Counted from the stretch's first letter, positions 35,383 to 47,090 are shown. The stretch is 64,000 nucleotides of DNA from Thalassospira sp. HF15 (GCF_011806525.1 NZ_JAAVKI010000002.1:62001-126000), one strand, 5' to 3'. A program made the numbers and translations. Notes: generated by a model from the letters alone, not told the origin.

Positions 35383-36672
35383 ATGCAATTTCTGATCTTG
35401 CTTAGAGAAGCCCCGCGCCAACTGGCTTTTGGCGCGCTGCACAGTTTCGGCTCCTCGTTCGGGCAGACGTTTCTCGTCGCGCTGTTTGTCCCCTTCATCT
35501 CGGCCAGTCTTGCGCTAAATGAAACCGAGTTTGCCAATATCTATGCCGGCATCACCATTGCCAGTGCGCTGTGCCTGCCGGTTGTCGGGCGCTGGATCGA
35601 CAAGGTCGATATCCTGTCCTACAGCCTTGCCACCATGGCCCTGCTTGCACTGGGCTGTGTGCTGATTGCGGCTTCTGACAATGTCTGGATGCTGATCGCA
35701 GCCCTTTTTGTACTGCGTCTGGCAGGCCAGGGGTTGATGACCCATGTCAGCATGACCGGCATCGCACGCTATTTTTCACGAAATCGCGGACGTGCGCTGG
35801 CGATTGCCAGTTTCGGCTTCCCCCTGGCAGAGGCCATCTTGCCCGCCACCCTGCTGGCCCTGATTGCCGCCTTTGGCTGGCGATATACCTATGCCGGGTC
35901 GGCCGCCTTTATTCTGATCATTTTGCTGCCAGTTGCGATCTGGCTTATTCGAAGCGACGCGAAGTTCCGCAAGGCACCAGCAAAATCAAACGAATCGGCC
36001 AATACCGCCGCCGCACCTGATCCGAACAGCGCGGAAAGCACCGAGTCCCCTTCAGGCACCCCCAAAACTGATCATCCGCGCCTGTTCAAATCGCTTTATG
36101 TCTGGTTTTGCATGCCGATGCTGGCCGCACCCCCGCTAATCATGACCGCGCTGTTTTTCCATCAGGGGGCAATTTCCAATCACAAGGGCATTGATCTCGG
36201 CTGGTTTGCCGCCGGGTTCACGGTTTTTGCCATTACATCGGTGTTGGGTGCGTTTGGCAGCGGTCCGCTGATTGACAAACATTCGGCCCGTCGCCTGTTT
36301 CCCTGGCACCTGATCCCGATGATGGCCGGGATCGCCATTCTGGCACTGACAACCGTGCCATGGGCGATCCTGATCTATATGGGGCTGGTTGGGGTTACGA
36401 CCGGGTTTGCCACGACATTGCGCACGGCCATCATACCGGAACTGGTGCCACTTGATGAAATCGGGGCGGTGCGCAGCACCCTGACGGCTGTGATGGTTCT
36501 GGCATCGGCAATGGGACCGGCGATTTATGGCTGGATGTTTGCCGCCAACATCTCGATTGCCATGATGCTGCTCATGACCCTGATCGCATCCCTGATCGTC
36601 AGTGTCGGGTCCTGGTTCTCCGAACGTCCGGGCTTTTATGTGCCGCCCAATATCGCGCCCAAAGAAAGCTAG
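35383..36672 (+). CDS. MFS family transporter
   Basis: About 429 residues with 12 hydrophobic helices and a hydrophilic central loop (about residues 198-230, rich in Ser, Ala, Pro and Glu) between the two six-helix halves. The loop after helix 2 reads VVGRWIDKVD, the typical MFS GxxxDxxxR-like position. The start at MQFLILLREAPRQ is preferred over a TTG eight codons earlier, but the ribosome site is poor. Substrate unknown; no co-directional partner gene. Confidence 0.88.
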   Translation: MQFLILLREAPRQLAFGALHSFGSSFGQTFLVALFVPFISASLALNETEFANIYAGITIASALCLPVVGRWIDKVDILSYSLATMALLALGCVLIAASDNVWMLIAALFVLRLAGQGLMTHVSMTGIARYFSRNRGRALAIASFGFPLAEAILPATLLALIAAFGWRYTYAGSAAFILIILLPVAIWLIRSDAKFRKAPAKSNESANTAAAPDPNSAESTESPSGTPKTDHPRLFKSLYVWFCMPMLAAPPLIMTALFFHQGAISNHKGIDLGWFAAGFTVFAITSVLGAFGSGPLIDKHSARRLFPWHLIPMMAGIAILALTTVPWAILIYMGLVGVTTGFATTLRTAIIPELVPLDEIGAVRSTLTAVMVLASAMGPAIYGWMFAANISIAMMLLMTLIASLIVSVGSWFSERPGFYVPPNIAPKES

Positions 36673-36689
36673 GATCCCGACCCTGGACC

Positions 36690-36726
36690 AAAAAAAATGG
36701 CCCGGATCACAAAAGTGACCGGGCCA
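36690..36726 (-). terminator. terminator of the 60-residue protein gene
   Basis: On the minus strand TGGCCCGG pairs with CCGGGCCA, extended by GTCA/TGATC within the stem, followed by eight Ts. It lies between the MFS stop and the small gene, so it mainly serves the latter. Confidence 0.85.
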
Positions 36727-36856
36727 GTCGGGAAAACAGCGTCAAATAGGGAGGAAGACGCTAGATAGAAACCGTAGTTCGTCGTCGCTGCCTGCGGGAG
36801 CACCTCTTGGGGAGGAAAATCAATCAGCGCTCAACCGCATGCAGTTAGAAGGTAGA

Positions 36857-37039
36857 TTAGGCAGCACCGCCAACGGTGCCCGCCGGATGGTTTACGTCGG
36901 CTGATTTCTCGGAACCTTTGAACAGGTTGCGGAAGAAGGAGCCTACGAATTCAGCGCGCAGCTGCTGACCTTTACGTACACCTGCCTCGATTTCGGTGGT
37001 GGAGATGTAACGGTTGGTGATTTCTTCGTAAGTGGCCAT
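36857..37039 (-). CDS. small conserved-type protein of 60 residues
   Basis: Starts at MATYEEITNRYI behind a perfect AAGGAGGT at the right distance. No signal peptide or membrane helix; a single amphipathic helix region (AGVRKGQQLRAEFVGSFFRNLF) is followed by a polar tail. It resembles short proteins found in Rhodobacterales and Rhodospirillales annotated as hypothetical. It has its own 131-bp trailer with a strong terminator and lies divergent to the LysR gene, which may control it. Function unknown. Confidence 0.75.
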   Translation of the reverse strand: MATYEEITNRYISTTEIEAGVRKGQQLRAEFVGSFFRNLFKGSEKSADVNHPAGTVGGAA

Positions 37040-37179
37040 GGTGACCTCCTTAAAATTTCGTTCGTTGCGACGCCATGTCGCTCTCGATGAACCCAATCTA
37101 ATTTTCTTTACTGGGAATGAGAATTCCCTCAATATGCACATTACTTGTGAACTATCGTCATAAATAGGAAGTTCGAAAT

Positions 37180-38163
37180 ATGGATCGCGCCGCGGAAATG
37201 GAAATCTTTGTCCATGCTGTCGAGGAAGGAAGCTTCTCGGCCGCTGCCCGGACAATGCGCCTGTCACCGTCAGCCGTCTCGAAATACATCTCGCGCCTTG
37301 AGGACCGCCTGGGTGCACGTCTTTTGATGCGCACCACACGCCAGCTCAGCCTGACCGAGGAAGGCCGTGCCTTTTACGAACGCGCCCGCACGATCCTGAA
37401 CGAGATCGAAGAAGCCGAAGAAGTCGTCACCCAGCTTTATGCCGCCCCGCGCGGGACGCTTCGGATCAACGCATCGGTCGCCTTTACCAAGATGCAGGTG
37501 GTGCCGCTGATCCCTGAATTCCTCGCACGCTATCCCGATGTTCGGATCGAACTGACACTTGATGACAAATTCACCGATCTGGTCAACGATGGCTATGATC
37601 TGGCCATTCGCCTGTCCGCGCTTGAGGACTCGTCCTTGATCGCGCGTAAATATGCGGTCAACCGCCGCATGATCGTGGCATCGCCGGAATATCTTGAAAA
37701 GAACGGCATCCCGCGCAAGCCACAGGAACTTGAAAACCACAACTGTCTGCATCTGTCATCGCGCGAAAGCTTCAATGACTGGCACTTCGAAACCCCGGAT
37801 GGCCACGTGTCTTTCCGTGCGCAGGGCTCGTTCTCGGCCAATGACGGTGATGTGCTCCACGAAGCGGTTCTGGCCGGGCTTGGCATGGCGCGACTGGCCG
37901 AATATCTCGTGCATGAAGACATCCGCACCGGCCGCCTGACCCCGGTCCTGACCGAATATGTCCATGATCAGGCGTGGATTTCGGCGGTGTATCCGCATAA
38001 ACGCCACCTGTCGCCCAAGGTCCGCGCCTTTGTCGACTTCCTGGCCGAAAAATTCACCCCGGTCCCACCGTGGGAGCTCGGCTTCCGCGATGCGCGTGCC
38101 GTACGCCGCAACAGCGACGGCACCACCGACACTTCCAAAACCGCCCGCGATCTCGGGAAATAA
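37180..38163 (+). CDS. LysR family transcriptional regulator
   Basis: 327 residues: helix-turn-helix at 1-60 (MDRAAEMEIFVHAVEEGSFS, AVSKYISRLEDRLGARLL) and a periplasmic-binding-like effector domain at about 90-295 (GTLRINASVAF, LAIRLSALEDSSLIARKY, VLAGLGMARLAEYLV). The C-terminal 35 residues are a polar extension. It diverges from the small protein gene at 37039, a classic arrangement for LysR and its target. Effector unknown. Confidence 0.93.
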   Translation: MDRAAEMEIFVHAVEEGSFSAAARTMRLSPSAVSKYISRLEDRLGARLLMRTTRQLSLTEEGRAFYERARTILNEIEEAEEVVTQLYAAPRGTLRINASVAFTKMQVVPLIPEFLARYPDVRIELTLDDKFTDLVNDGYDLAIRLSALEDSSLIARKYAVNRRMIVASPEYLEKNGIPRKPQELENHNCLHLSSRESFNDWHFETPDGHVSFRAQGSFSANDGDVLHEAVLAGLGMARLAEYLVHEDIRTGRLTPVLTEYVHDQAWISAVYPHKRHLSPKVRAFVDFLAEKFTPVPPWELGFRDARAVRRNSDGTTDTSKTARDLGK

Positions 38164-38166
38164 GTC

Positions 38167-38709
38167 CTAGAACTGCAGGGCCTTCTGATAGGCGGCAAAG
38201 TCAAATTGGAACTGCAGTTCTGACGAATTGGAAAGATCATCAAGAATGCGGCTTTCCCCGGTCCGGGCGAAGCCGCATTTTTCATAGAATCGATGACCGG
38301 CTTCAAACCGCGTATCGGTCCATAGCATCACATTTTCACATTCCGGATGCGTCTGCCCCAGCCACGCCAGTGCCTTGGCCATCAGCTTTTGCGCCATACC
38401 CCGCCCGCGAACAGCGGGATGCAGATAAACCTTGTGCAGTTCAGCTTCACGGGTGCTTGCATCATATTTGACGCCAAAACAGCCCAAAACCCGATCGCTG
38501 TGATCGACGGCAACCCAGATCCGGCCATCATCGGCCTTGAAGTCATCGGCAATCGCATCGAGTTCGGGAAATTCCCCCGCCCGATCAAATACGCAGCCCG
38601 GATAATCGGCAAAGACCAGCGCGATCAGTTCGGCAATGCCATCGCCATCACGGTTAAAGGCCGGGCGAATCGTCACATCGCCGACCGTATCCGTCGAAAC
38701 ATTTCCCAT
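38167..38709 (-). CDS. GNAT family N-acetyltransferase
   Basis: 180 residues with the acetyl-CoA loop VRGRGMAQKLMAKALAW near residue 95, preceded by the strand AELHKVYLHP. It overlaps the end of fmt by one base (TGATG), so it is transcribed and translated with fmt, and ends 3 bp from the convergent LysR gene. Substrate unknown. Confidence 0.9.
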   Translation of the reverse strand: MGNVSTDTVGDVTIRPAFNRDGDGIAELIALVFADYPGCVFDRAGEFPELDAIADDFKADDGRIWVAVDHSDRVLGCFGVKYDASTREAELHKVYLHPAVRGRGMAQKLMAKALAWLGQTHPECENVMLWTDTRFEAGHRFYEKCGFARTGESRILDDLSNSSELQFQFDFAAYQKALQF

Positions 38710-39635
38710 CAGCCCAGCTTGACCCCCTTGGCCAGCTTGTCATAACCGCGCAGCACCGCCTCGGCATCCGCCACCGATTTCCCCGGACGCTGAATGCGCG
38801 TCGGGCGCAGTGCACCCGTGCCACAGCTAATCGTCAGCTTGTCATCAAGGATCTCGCCCACCGGGCCGGACTGATCAACCACCTCGGCCGCCTGCACCTT
38901 GATACGTTCTTTACCGAGTTCGAAATAGGCGCCCGGCCACGGCGTAAAGGCGCGGATTTTGCGTTCCAGGGCGGCGGCATCCTCATTGAAGTCAAGCTTG
39001 GCCTCGGCCCGTTCCAGCTTCGCGGCATAGGTCACACCGTCTTCCGGCTGCTTGGTTGCAACAAGCTCTCCGTTCGGCAGCTTTTCAAGCGCCTCGACAA
39101 TCAACTTGCCGCCCAGTGCCGCCAGATCATCATGCAGGGCATTGGCATAGGTCTCGGACGTGATCGGCAGTTCGCCAATCAGCAACATGTCCCCGGTATC
39201 CAGCCCGACATCCATCTGCATGATGGTGACACCGGTCGCATCATCACCGGCCAGAATGGCCCTCTGGATCGGGGCCGCCCCGCGCCAGCGCGGCAGAAGG
39301 GATGCGTGAATATTCAGGCACCCGTGCTTGGGCGCATCAAGAATGGCTTTCGGCAGGATCAGGCCATAGGCCGCGACCACCGCAACATCCAGATCAAGAT
39401 CGGCAAAGGCCTGCTGTTCTTCGGGTGATTTCAGCGACACCGGGGTTCTGACCTCAATCCCCTGATCAGCCGCCCAGGCATGCACCGGGCTTGGCGTTTC
39501 CTTGTGCCCCCGACCCGCCGGGCGGGGCGGCTGCGAATAGACGCACACGACATCATGCCCCGCGGCCACCAGATCCTTCAGCGCCACAAGGGCAAAGTCC
39601 GGGGTTCCCATAAAGGCAATGCGCAGCTTGGTCAT
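38709..39635 (-). CDS. fmt: methionyl-tRNA formyltransferase
   Basis: Formylates initiator methionyl-tRNA using 10-formyl-tetrahydrofolate. 308 residues from [15 protein letters not shown]; the longer open frame upstream is not conserved-looking. The active site is seen as [20 protein letters not shown] (Asn, His) and Asp in [20 protein letters not shown] is the insertion loop of the family. The usual partner def is on the same strand but separated by an opposite-strand gene. Confidence 0.97.
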   Translation of the reverse strand: MTKLRIAFMGTPDFALVALKDLVAAGHDVVCVYSQPPRPAGRGHKETPSPVHAWAADQGIEVRTPVSLKSPEEQQAFADLDLDVAVVAAYGLILPKAILDAPKHGCLNIHASLLPRWRGAAPIQRAILAGDDATGVTIMQMDVGLDTGDMLLIGELPITSETYANALHDDLAALGGKLIVEALEKLPNGELVATKQPEDGVTYAAKLERAEAKLDFNEDAAALERKIRAFTPWPGAYFELGKERIKVQAAEVVDQSGPVGEILDDKLTISCGTGALRPTRIQRPGKSVADAEAVLRGYDKLAKGVKLG

Positions 39636-39694
39636 ATCATTCGTCCATTCATCTTTTGACTCTTCTGGCGGCAATTTGGCGTTATCCTGCCCAA

Positions 39695-40684
39695 ATGACA
39701 AGCCAAGCCTTACCTCAATCGCCCAAATACCCGGTCAGCCATATCTGGCATGCGGATTGGAGCATGTCGGCCAAAGGCCGCTGGGTCGCCAAGGCCCGCC
39801 GATCCGATACCGGCTGGGAAATCCACACGATCGAGCCGGTCGGGATGCTAAACCAGTTTCGCGGGTCCCTGTCGGATCACGGCGCCCAAAACCCGGTCTG
39901 GCTTGGCCTTGATATGCCGATTGGCTTTGTGGACGCATGGTATAACGGCGCGAATGTCAAAGACTTCAAAGCTCTGCTGAGCCTTCTTGAAACTGATCAG
40001 TGGCGGGAATTCTTTGATGTTTGCCAATCACCGGATGAAATCCGCCATATACGGCCATTCTACCCACAAAGTTCCGGTGCAAAGGGCAGTGTCACTCGTG
40101 ATCATCTGATCAAGGCGCTGGGTTTGGCAGATTTCAATGCACTTCATCGCGACTGTGAATTTCCCACCAGAAAGCGCACTGCCGCCTGCCCGTCCTTCTG
40201 GACGCTGGGGGCCAATCAGGTCGGCAAGGGCATGCTGCACGGCCTCAAACACCTGATTCTTCCGGGCTACGCCGATGGTTTTCACATCTGGCCCTTCATG
40301 GGGGATCTCGAAACTCTTTGCAAATCCCCCGGCGTCACCCTGATTGAAACCTATCCCGGCGAAATTTATGGTTGGCTTGATGCAAAAAGTGAGTTGACTA
40401 AATCAAATCAGAACAGCCGCGAGCACTACCTGCACAAACTCCGCGATAATGCCCACGCTAATGGCATCGAAATCAGGGATGCTGTCTGGAACGATATCAA
40501 GGATGGCTTTGGCCCGGATCACGGCAAGGATGACGCGTTTGACGCCCTGATCGGCGTGATGGGTCTCATCGAAATTGCCGACGGACGCCGTCCCGAACAT
40601 CTGCCCCGAACACCAAGCGTTTTGGAACGCGAAGGCTGGATTGTCGGGCTCGATCCGGCCGACATCAAACCTCGCCACCCATAA
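39695..40684 (+). CDS. DUF429-type protein with RNase H-like fold
   Basis: About 329 residues starting [13 protein letters not shown]; a TTG 13 codons upstream is less likely. [15 protein letters not shown] near the N-terminus and [14 protein letters not shown] near residue 80 provide the acidic residues of the first strands, and [19 protein letters not shown] near 280 gives the C-terminal Asp pair, the pattern of the DUF429 family, thought to be nuclease-like. It lies on the plus strand between fmt and def, which otherwise usually sit together. Function unknown. Confidence 0.75.
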   Translation: MTSQALPQSPKYPVSHIWHADWSMSAKGRWVAKARRSDTGWEIHTIEPVGMLNQFRGSLSDHGAQNPVWLGLDMPIGFVDAWYNGANVKDFKALLSLLETDQWREFFDVCQSPDEIRHIRPFYPQSSGAKGSVTRDHLIKALGLADFNALHRDCEFPTRKRTAACPSFWTLGANQVGKGMLHGLKHLILPGYADGFHIWPFMGDLETLCKSPGVTLIETYPGEIYGWLDAKSELTKSNQNSREHYLHKLRDNAHANGIEIRDAVWNDIKDGFGPDHGKDDAFDALIGVMGLIEIADGRRPEHLPRTPSVLEREGWIVGLDPADIKPRHP

Positions 40685-40690
40685 GGCGCG

Positions 40691-40720
40691 CAAAACAAAA
40701 GGGCCGGAAAACCGGCCCTT
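40691..40720 (-). terminator. terminator of def
   Basis: GGGCCGG-AAAA-CCGGCCC stem; on the minus strand it is followed by TTTTGTTTTG, 26 bp after the def stop. It may also end DUF429 transcripts. Confidence 0.8.
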
Positions 40721-40745
40721 CGAATGCGGTCGCGGATCAGAAGCC

Positions 40746-41264
40746 TTAAGCAGACTTTTTGGTTTTCTGTAGCTTCTGGACTTTCTTGATGATCATGTTG
40801 CGCTTAAGCGCGCTGAGATAATCGGTGAACAAGACGCCATCAAGGTGATCGATCTCGTGCTGGATGCAGGTCGCAAGCAATCCGTCCGCCTCGATCTCGT
40901 GCGTTTCGCCGTTTTCATCCATATAGCGCATGCCGACTTCGGCCGGGCGTTCGACATCGGCATATTGTTCCGGGATCGAAAGACACCCTTCCTGATAGAT
41001 TGAGGTTTCCTCAGACTCCCAGATGATCTCCGGGTTGATCAGTTTCAGCGGTTCCGGCTTGTCCTTGTCGTCAGACACATCCATGACGACCACACGCTTC
41101 ATCACCCCGATCTGCGGTGCCGCCAGGCCAATGCCCGGTGCCGCATACATGGTTTCAAGCATGTCATTAAGAAGGGTCTTGATCTCATCATCCACTTTTT
41201 CGACCGGCGCGCACTCCTTCTTGAGGCGCGGGTCTGGAACAATAAGAATTTCACGCAGGGCCAT
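40746..41264 (-). CDS. def: peptide deformylase
   Basis: Removes the N-formyl group from new proteins. 172 residues with the three family motifs in order: GIGLAAPQIG near residue 45, EGCLSIP (metal-ligand Cys) near 92 and QHEIDHLDG (HExxH) near 135. The C-terminal Lys-rich tail is normal. The start follows a poor ribosome site; the gene is single in this orientation because DUF429 separates it from fmt. Confidence 0.97.
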   Translation of the reverse strand: MALREILIVPDPRLKKECAPVEKVDDEIKTLLNDMLETMYAAPGIGLAAPQIGVMKRVVVMDVSDDKDKPEPLKLINPEIIWESEETSIYQEGCLSIPEQYADVERPAEVGMRYMDENGETHEIEADGLLATCIQHEIDHLDGVLFTDYLSALKRNMIIKKVQKLQKTKKSA

Positions 41265-41293
41265 GGGTCTCTGATCCGGTTTCGAACTGGTTT

Positions 41294-41455
41294 GAGGGTC
41301 AGGTCCCCCTAATTTGGTTTAAATGGTTCACCTGATTTGCGCGCTCCTGCGTCAAACCCCTTATCCGGGAGACCTCCCCCGCACTGCGGGCTTTTCCTAG
41401 GAGATCACAAATATAACGCCTGCCATTCAAATCAAATTAGGGGGACCTGACCCTC
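41294..41455. repeat. 162-bp palindromic element with 27-bp inverted repeats (REP/MITE-like)
   Basis: The left arm (41294-41320, beginning GAGGGTCAGGTCCCCCTAAT) is matched by the right arm (41429-41455) in reverse complement with one mismatch. The interior contains further small hairpins (CCCGCACTGCGGG). The GGTCAGGTC...GACCTGACC ends recall the flanks of REP-associated tyrosine transposase (IS200/IS605-like) repeats. It has no coding capacity and lies between def and the end of rmuC. No gene is present in the 315-bp gap. Confidence 0.7.
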
Positions 41456-41579
41456 CTATGATTATATCTAATTTCGCGCTTCGAGATAAGGTTTCCCCAC
41501 GCCCAAGTCAAGCAAGCAGCCCGATTTGCCGGTGATAGCTGCCATGCCGGCCCCCTGGACGGCACCAAAAACCGATGCA

Positions 41580-43127
41580 TCAATCCTGTGCATCGTCCTT
41601 GGTGTTGTCCTTGGGTTCGTTGCTTGTGCCGTCCGCCGCATCCTCTGGCCCGGGCAGCAATTCCATCTTGGTGATTTCGCGCACATGGGTTTCCGAGGCG
41701 GCCGGTTCCTCGATTGTGCGGTCGTCGGCAACGATATGCTTTTCCCTAAGCTTGCGCGCCGAAACAAGAACTGATCCCTCCAGGGATCCCAGCGTCTTGT
41801 TGTAATGCTTCACCGTGCTTTCAAGCGACTTGCCCATCGAACTGAAATGCTTGGCAAGCGCACCCAGACGGTCATAAAGCTGCAAGCCGATTTCACTGAT
41901 ATCGCGCGCGCTTTCGGCCAGCGCTTCCTGTCGCCAGCCATAGGAAACGGCCTTAAGCAATCCAAGCAACGTCGTCGGCGTCGCCAAGATCACGCCATCG
42001 CGGAAGCTGTCCTCGATCAGGCGCGGGTCGCGTTCAAGGGCGGCCGAAAAGAAGCTTTCACCAGGCAGGAACAGCACAACAAATTCCGGGCTGTCGACCG
42101 ACTTCCAATAGGACTTTTTCGAAAGATCCGTAATCACCTTGCGCACATTGGTGACATAGGTCGCCATCAGCGCTTCGCGCCGGTCATCGTCATATTTCTC
42201 GTCAATCGCCTCAAGATAGGCCGATGTCGGGGCCTTGGCATCGACCACGATGTTTTTGCCACCGGGCAGGTGAATGACCATGTCGGGCTTTTGCACGCCC
42301 TCGTCGGTATTGAAATGCACCTGCTCGTCAAAGTCACAATGCTTGAGCATCCCGGCAAGTTCGACAATCCGCTTAAGCTGCAATTCGCCCCACTTGCCCG
42401 AGACCGACGAACTCGACCGAAGGGCCGAACTCAGCGTCTGGGTTTCCTTGGACAATTTGTTTTGCGATTGCACCAGGGTCCCGACCTGCTCGCGCAGCTC
42501 GCCGTAAGCTTCCTTGCGGTTTTTTTCAAGCTCGTTAACCTTGCTGTCAAAGGCCTCAAGGCGTTCCTTGATGGGTTTTACAATCCCGTCAATTGCCTGC
42601 TGGCGTTTTTCAAGATCGCCCTTGGCCCCTTCCTGCAGACGCGAGAAATTCTCGCGCGCAAGCTTCATGAACTCATCGTTATTGACCTTGAGCGCATCGG
42701 ACGACAGCGCCTTGAAACTGTCCAGAAGCTTGGTCTTGGCGTCTTCAAGCATCTCGAGCTTTTCTTTCGCCGCCTCGCGCTCTTTCTCAAGCGCTGTTTC
42801 AAGCTCTGATCCCTTTTCACGCCACTGATCAAGGGCAGTGCGCAATTCCTTCATCTCGGCTTCAAGGATGGGCACCCGGTTGGCCGTGGTTTCGGCAATG
42901 GCCCGCTTTTCTGACGCTTCGGAGAGTTTTTCACGCATCTGTGCGACCTCGGTCGCAAGGTCGCGCCGGGTATTTTCCGCATGTTCAAGCTGGGACGCCA
43001 AAAGGGCGGTGCGCGACTCCGTCTCGGTCTCAGTGGCATCCTTGATGCGTTTGACCATCATGATGCTGAAAACAAATGCCAAGACAGATGCGCCAAATGC
43101 ACCTACGGCCAGAGAAATCGGATCCAT
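41580..43127 (-). CDS. rmuC: DNA recombination protein RmuC
   Basis: 515 residues from MDPISLAVGAFG (ATG 43127, preceded by GGTGGGAC). One N-terminal membrane helix (about 5-25), a long coiled coil (about 40-215), then the RmuC nuclease-like core: KWGELQLKRIVELAGM near 245, DMVIHLPGGKNIVVDAKAP near 280 and ESFFSAAL near 355. E. coli RmuC limits inversions at short inverted repeats. Its 3' end lies 124 bp from a palindromic element. Confidence 0.95.
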   Translation of the reverse strand: MDPISLAVGAFGASVLAFVFSIMMVKRIKDATETETESRTALLASQLEHAENTRRDLATEVAQMREKLSEASEKRAIAETTANRVPILEAEMKELRTALDQWREKGSELETALEKEREAAKEKLEMLEDAKTKLLDSFKALSSDALKVNNDEFMKLARENFSRLQEGAKGDLEKRQQAIDGIVKPIKERLEAFDSKVNELEKNRKEAYGELREQVGTLVQSQNKLSKETQTLSSALRSSSSVSGKWGELQLKRIVELAGMLKHCDFDEQVHFNTDEGVQKPDMVIHLPGGKNIVVDAKAPTSAYLEAIDEKYDDDRREALMATYVTNVRKVITDLSKKSYWKSVDSPEFVVLFLPGESFFSAALERDPRLIEDSFRDGVILATPTTLLGLLKAVSYGWRQEALAESARDISEIGLQLYDRLGALAKHFSSMGKSLESTVKHYNKTLGSLEGSVLVSARKLREKHIVADDRTIEEPAASETHVREITKMELLPGPEDAADGTSNEPKDNTKDDAQD

Positions 43128-43662
43128 TGTCCCACCATTCGATTGCGTACTGGATTCTTTGTATCTGTTTTGTTCCGTCAAATCCAGAACCGAACTGCCA
43201 TGTCCGCGCCATCATCTTCGAAAAAAATGTAAACAACTTCACTGGCGAGGTCGCAAATTTCAAATATATATCAAATGGATAAGGGAATAGAACCAAGGCA
43301 CAACAGCCAAAGCGGCCAGGATACGCAACCACGCCGGGTATTTGGGCGATGTCGCGTAATACGGTGCGCAAAGAAGGGGCAAATAACGCCCCGATCAACG
43401 CGAAACCGTCCCGGACCGCCCCCGTCTTAAGTTGTATTCCCTCCCTACTCTCTGCGCACTAGCATAGGGCGCAAGCGACAGGTCCGACTTTGCCATCCCC
43501 AAGTCCGCCAGAAACAATCAGGCCGGGCAGGGCGGCAGGGCAGGTTCTGAACCGCAACGAAATTACTGCATCGGACGGATGCCTTTTCGAGCCCCTCTTG
43601 AAAAGGCATCAAAACGCCCCGGTGCCGACCTAGTGACACAGGAAACGAACAAGAGGCCACAT
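43128..43662. other. 535-bp gap between divergent rmuC and acs, with a leader hairpin
   Basis: No open frame that looks coding. A perfect 11-bp stem (GATGCCTTTTC, 43578-43588, with GAAAAGGCATC, 43600-43610) lies 52 bp before the acs start and is not followed by a T-run, so it is not a simple terminator; it may be part of the acs leader. A purine-rich GAGG precedes the acs ATG. I see no clear promoter. Confidence 0.45.
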
Positions 43663-45606
<1,944 letters not shown>

Positions 45607-45680
45607 AACAGAATCGCCAAGAGCGACTGTTGAACGACCCAATTCCGGCGGCTTCGCGTCGCCGGGATACCCTTACAGGG

Positions 45681-45714
45681 AAAGGCTCCTGCTTTGCAGG
45701 GGCCTTTCTTGTTT
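45681..45714 (+). terminator. terminator of acs
   Basis: AAAGGCTCCTGC pairs with GCAGGGGCCTTT (one mismatch), followed by CTTGTTT, 75 bp after the stop. Confidence 0.75.
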
Positions 45715-45823
45715 GCCGGCTGTAATGCGGATCGCTTCCGGGGCTCGACGTAAAGTCGTATCAACGCAATAATCACCAAACCAAAAAGCCACCCCAAAAG
45801 ACCCTTCAGCGGAGGACACCACC

Positions 45824-46906
45824 GTGACACGCCCCACCCACAAAATCGCAGTCATCGCCGGCGACGGCATCGGGACAGAGGTCATGCCAGAAGGCATTCG
45901 CGTGCTTAAGGCCGCAGCAGAGGTTTTTGACCTCAACCTGACCTTCAACGAGTTCGAATTCGGTTCGTGCGACTACTATCAAAAGCACGGCCAGATGATG
46001 CCCGATGACTGGCGCGAACAGATCGAACCCCACGATGCGATCTTCTTTGGCGCCGTTGGCTGGCCCGATACCGTGCCCGACCACATTTCGCTGTGGGGAT
46101 CACTGATCATGTTCCGGCGCGACTTTGACCAATATGTCAATTTGCGCCCGGCCAAACTGATGCCTGGTGTGCCCTCACCCCTTGCGGGTCGCAAACCGGG
46201 TGATATCGATTTCTATGTCGTGCGCGAAAATACCGAAGGGGAATATTCCTCGGTCGGGGGCAAAATGTATCCCGGCACGGATCGCGAAATCGTCATTCAG
46301 GAAACCGTCATGTCGCGGACCGGCATTGACCGCATCCTGAAATACGCGTTCGAGCTGGCCCAGAAACGCCCGCGCAAACATGTGACCTCGGCGACCAAAT
46401 CGAACGGCATTTCGATCACCATGCCCTATTGGGATGAACGTGTGATCGAAATGGCAAAAAACTATCCCGACGTCACCTGGGACAAATATCATATCGATAT
46501 TCTGACCGCCCAGTTCGTCATGAACCCTGATCGCTTTGACGTCGTCGTGGCCTCGAACCTGTTTGGCGATATCCTGTCTGACCTTGGCCCGGCCTGTACC
46601 GGCACAATCGGCATCGCGCCATCGGGCAACATCAACCCGGAACGCAAATTCCCGTCCCTGTTTGAGCCGGTGCACGGTTCTGCCCCCGATATCGCGGGCA
46701 AGGGAATTGCCAACCCCATCGGTCAAATCTGGTCAGGCGCGATGATGCTTGATCATTTGGGCCACACCGATGCCCATGACGCCATCATGCGCGCGATTGA
46801 AGCCGTCCTGCTCGATGAAAACCTGCGCACCGCCGACCTCGGCGGCAAGGCCGACACCGTCACCTGCGGCACGGCGATCGCCAAGGCGCTTCGCGACAAC
46901 GCCTGA
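45824..46906 (+). CDS. tartrate dehydrogenase/D-malate-type decarboxylating dehydrogenase
   Basis: 360 residues of the isocitrate/isopropylmalate dehydrogenase family. Features: IAVIAGDGIGTEVMPEG at the start, the substrate Arg loop in MFRRDFDQYVNLRPAKL near 95, YVVRENTEGEYSS with the catalytic Tyr region near 130, NGISITMPYWDERV near 195, and the metal Asp pair in NLFGDILSDLGPA near 245. WGSLIMFRRDFDQY is characteristic of tartrate/D-malate dehydrogenases rather than LeuB. GTG start behind GGAGGACACCACC. Substrate preference is by similarity. Confidence 0.88.
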   Translation: MTRPTHKIAVIAGDGIGTEVMPEGIRVLKAAAEVFDLNLTFNEFEFGSCDYYQKHGQMMPDDWREQIEPHDAIFFGAVGWPDTVPDHISLWGSLIMFRRDFDQYVNLRPAKLMPGVPSPLAGRKPGDIDFYVVRENTEGEYSSVGGKMYPGTDREIVIQETVMSRTGIDRILKYAFELAQKRPRKHVTSATKSNGISITMPYWDERVIEMAKNYPDVTWDKYHIDILTAQFVMNPDRFDVVVASNLFGDILSDLGPACTGTIGIAPSGNINPERKFPSLFEPVHGSAPDIAGKGIANPIGQIWSGAMMLDHLGHTDAHDAIMRAIEAVLLDENLRTADLGGKADTVTCGTAIAKALRDNA

Positions 46907-46937
46907 TTTCGCGTCGATCAAAAATCCGGCCACATAG

Positions 46938-46975
46938 ATGCCTGATCCCGTTAAAGCAGGGATCAGGCATTTGTC
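46938..46975 (+). terminator. probable terminator after the tartrate dehydrogenase gene
   Basis: A perfect 12-bp stem ATGCCTGATCCC/GGGATCAGGCAT with a 9-base loop, followed by the weak T-run TTGTCG, 31 bp after the stop. Confidence 0.65.
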
Positions 46976-47090
46976 GCTTGACCCATACAAAGGATCACAA
47001 CCGAAACACACTTATTTGAATTCGCCGGACCAATTTTTTGCATTACTGAGTAATTGAACACTCATTCCAAAAATTGGTCAGGAGGGTCAG

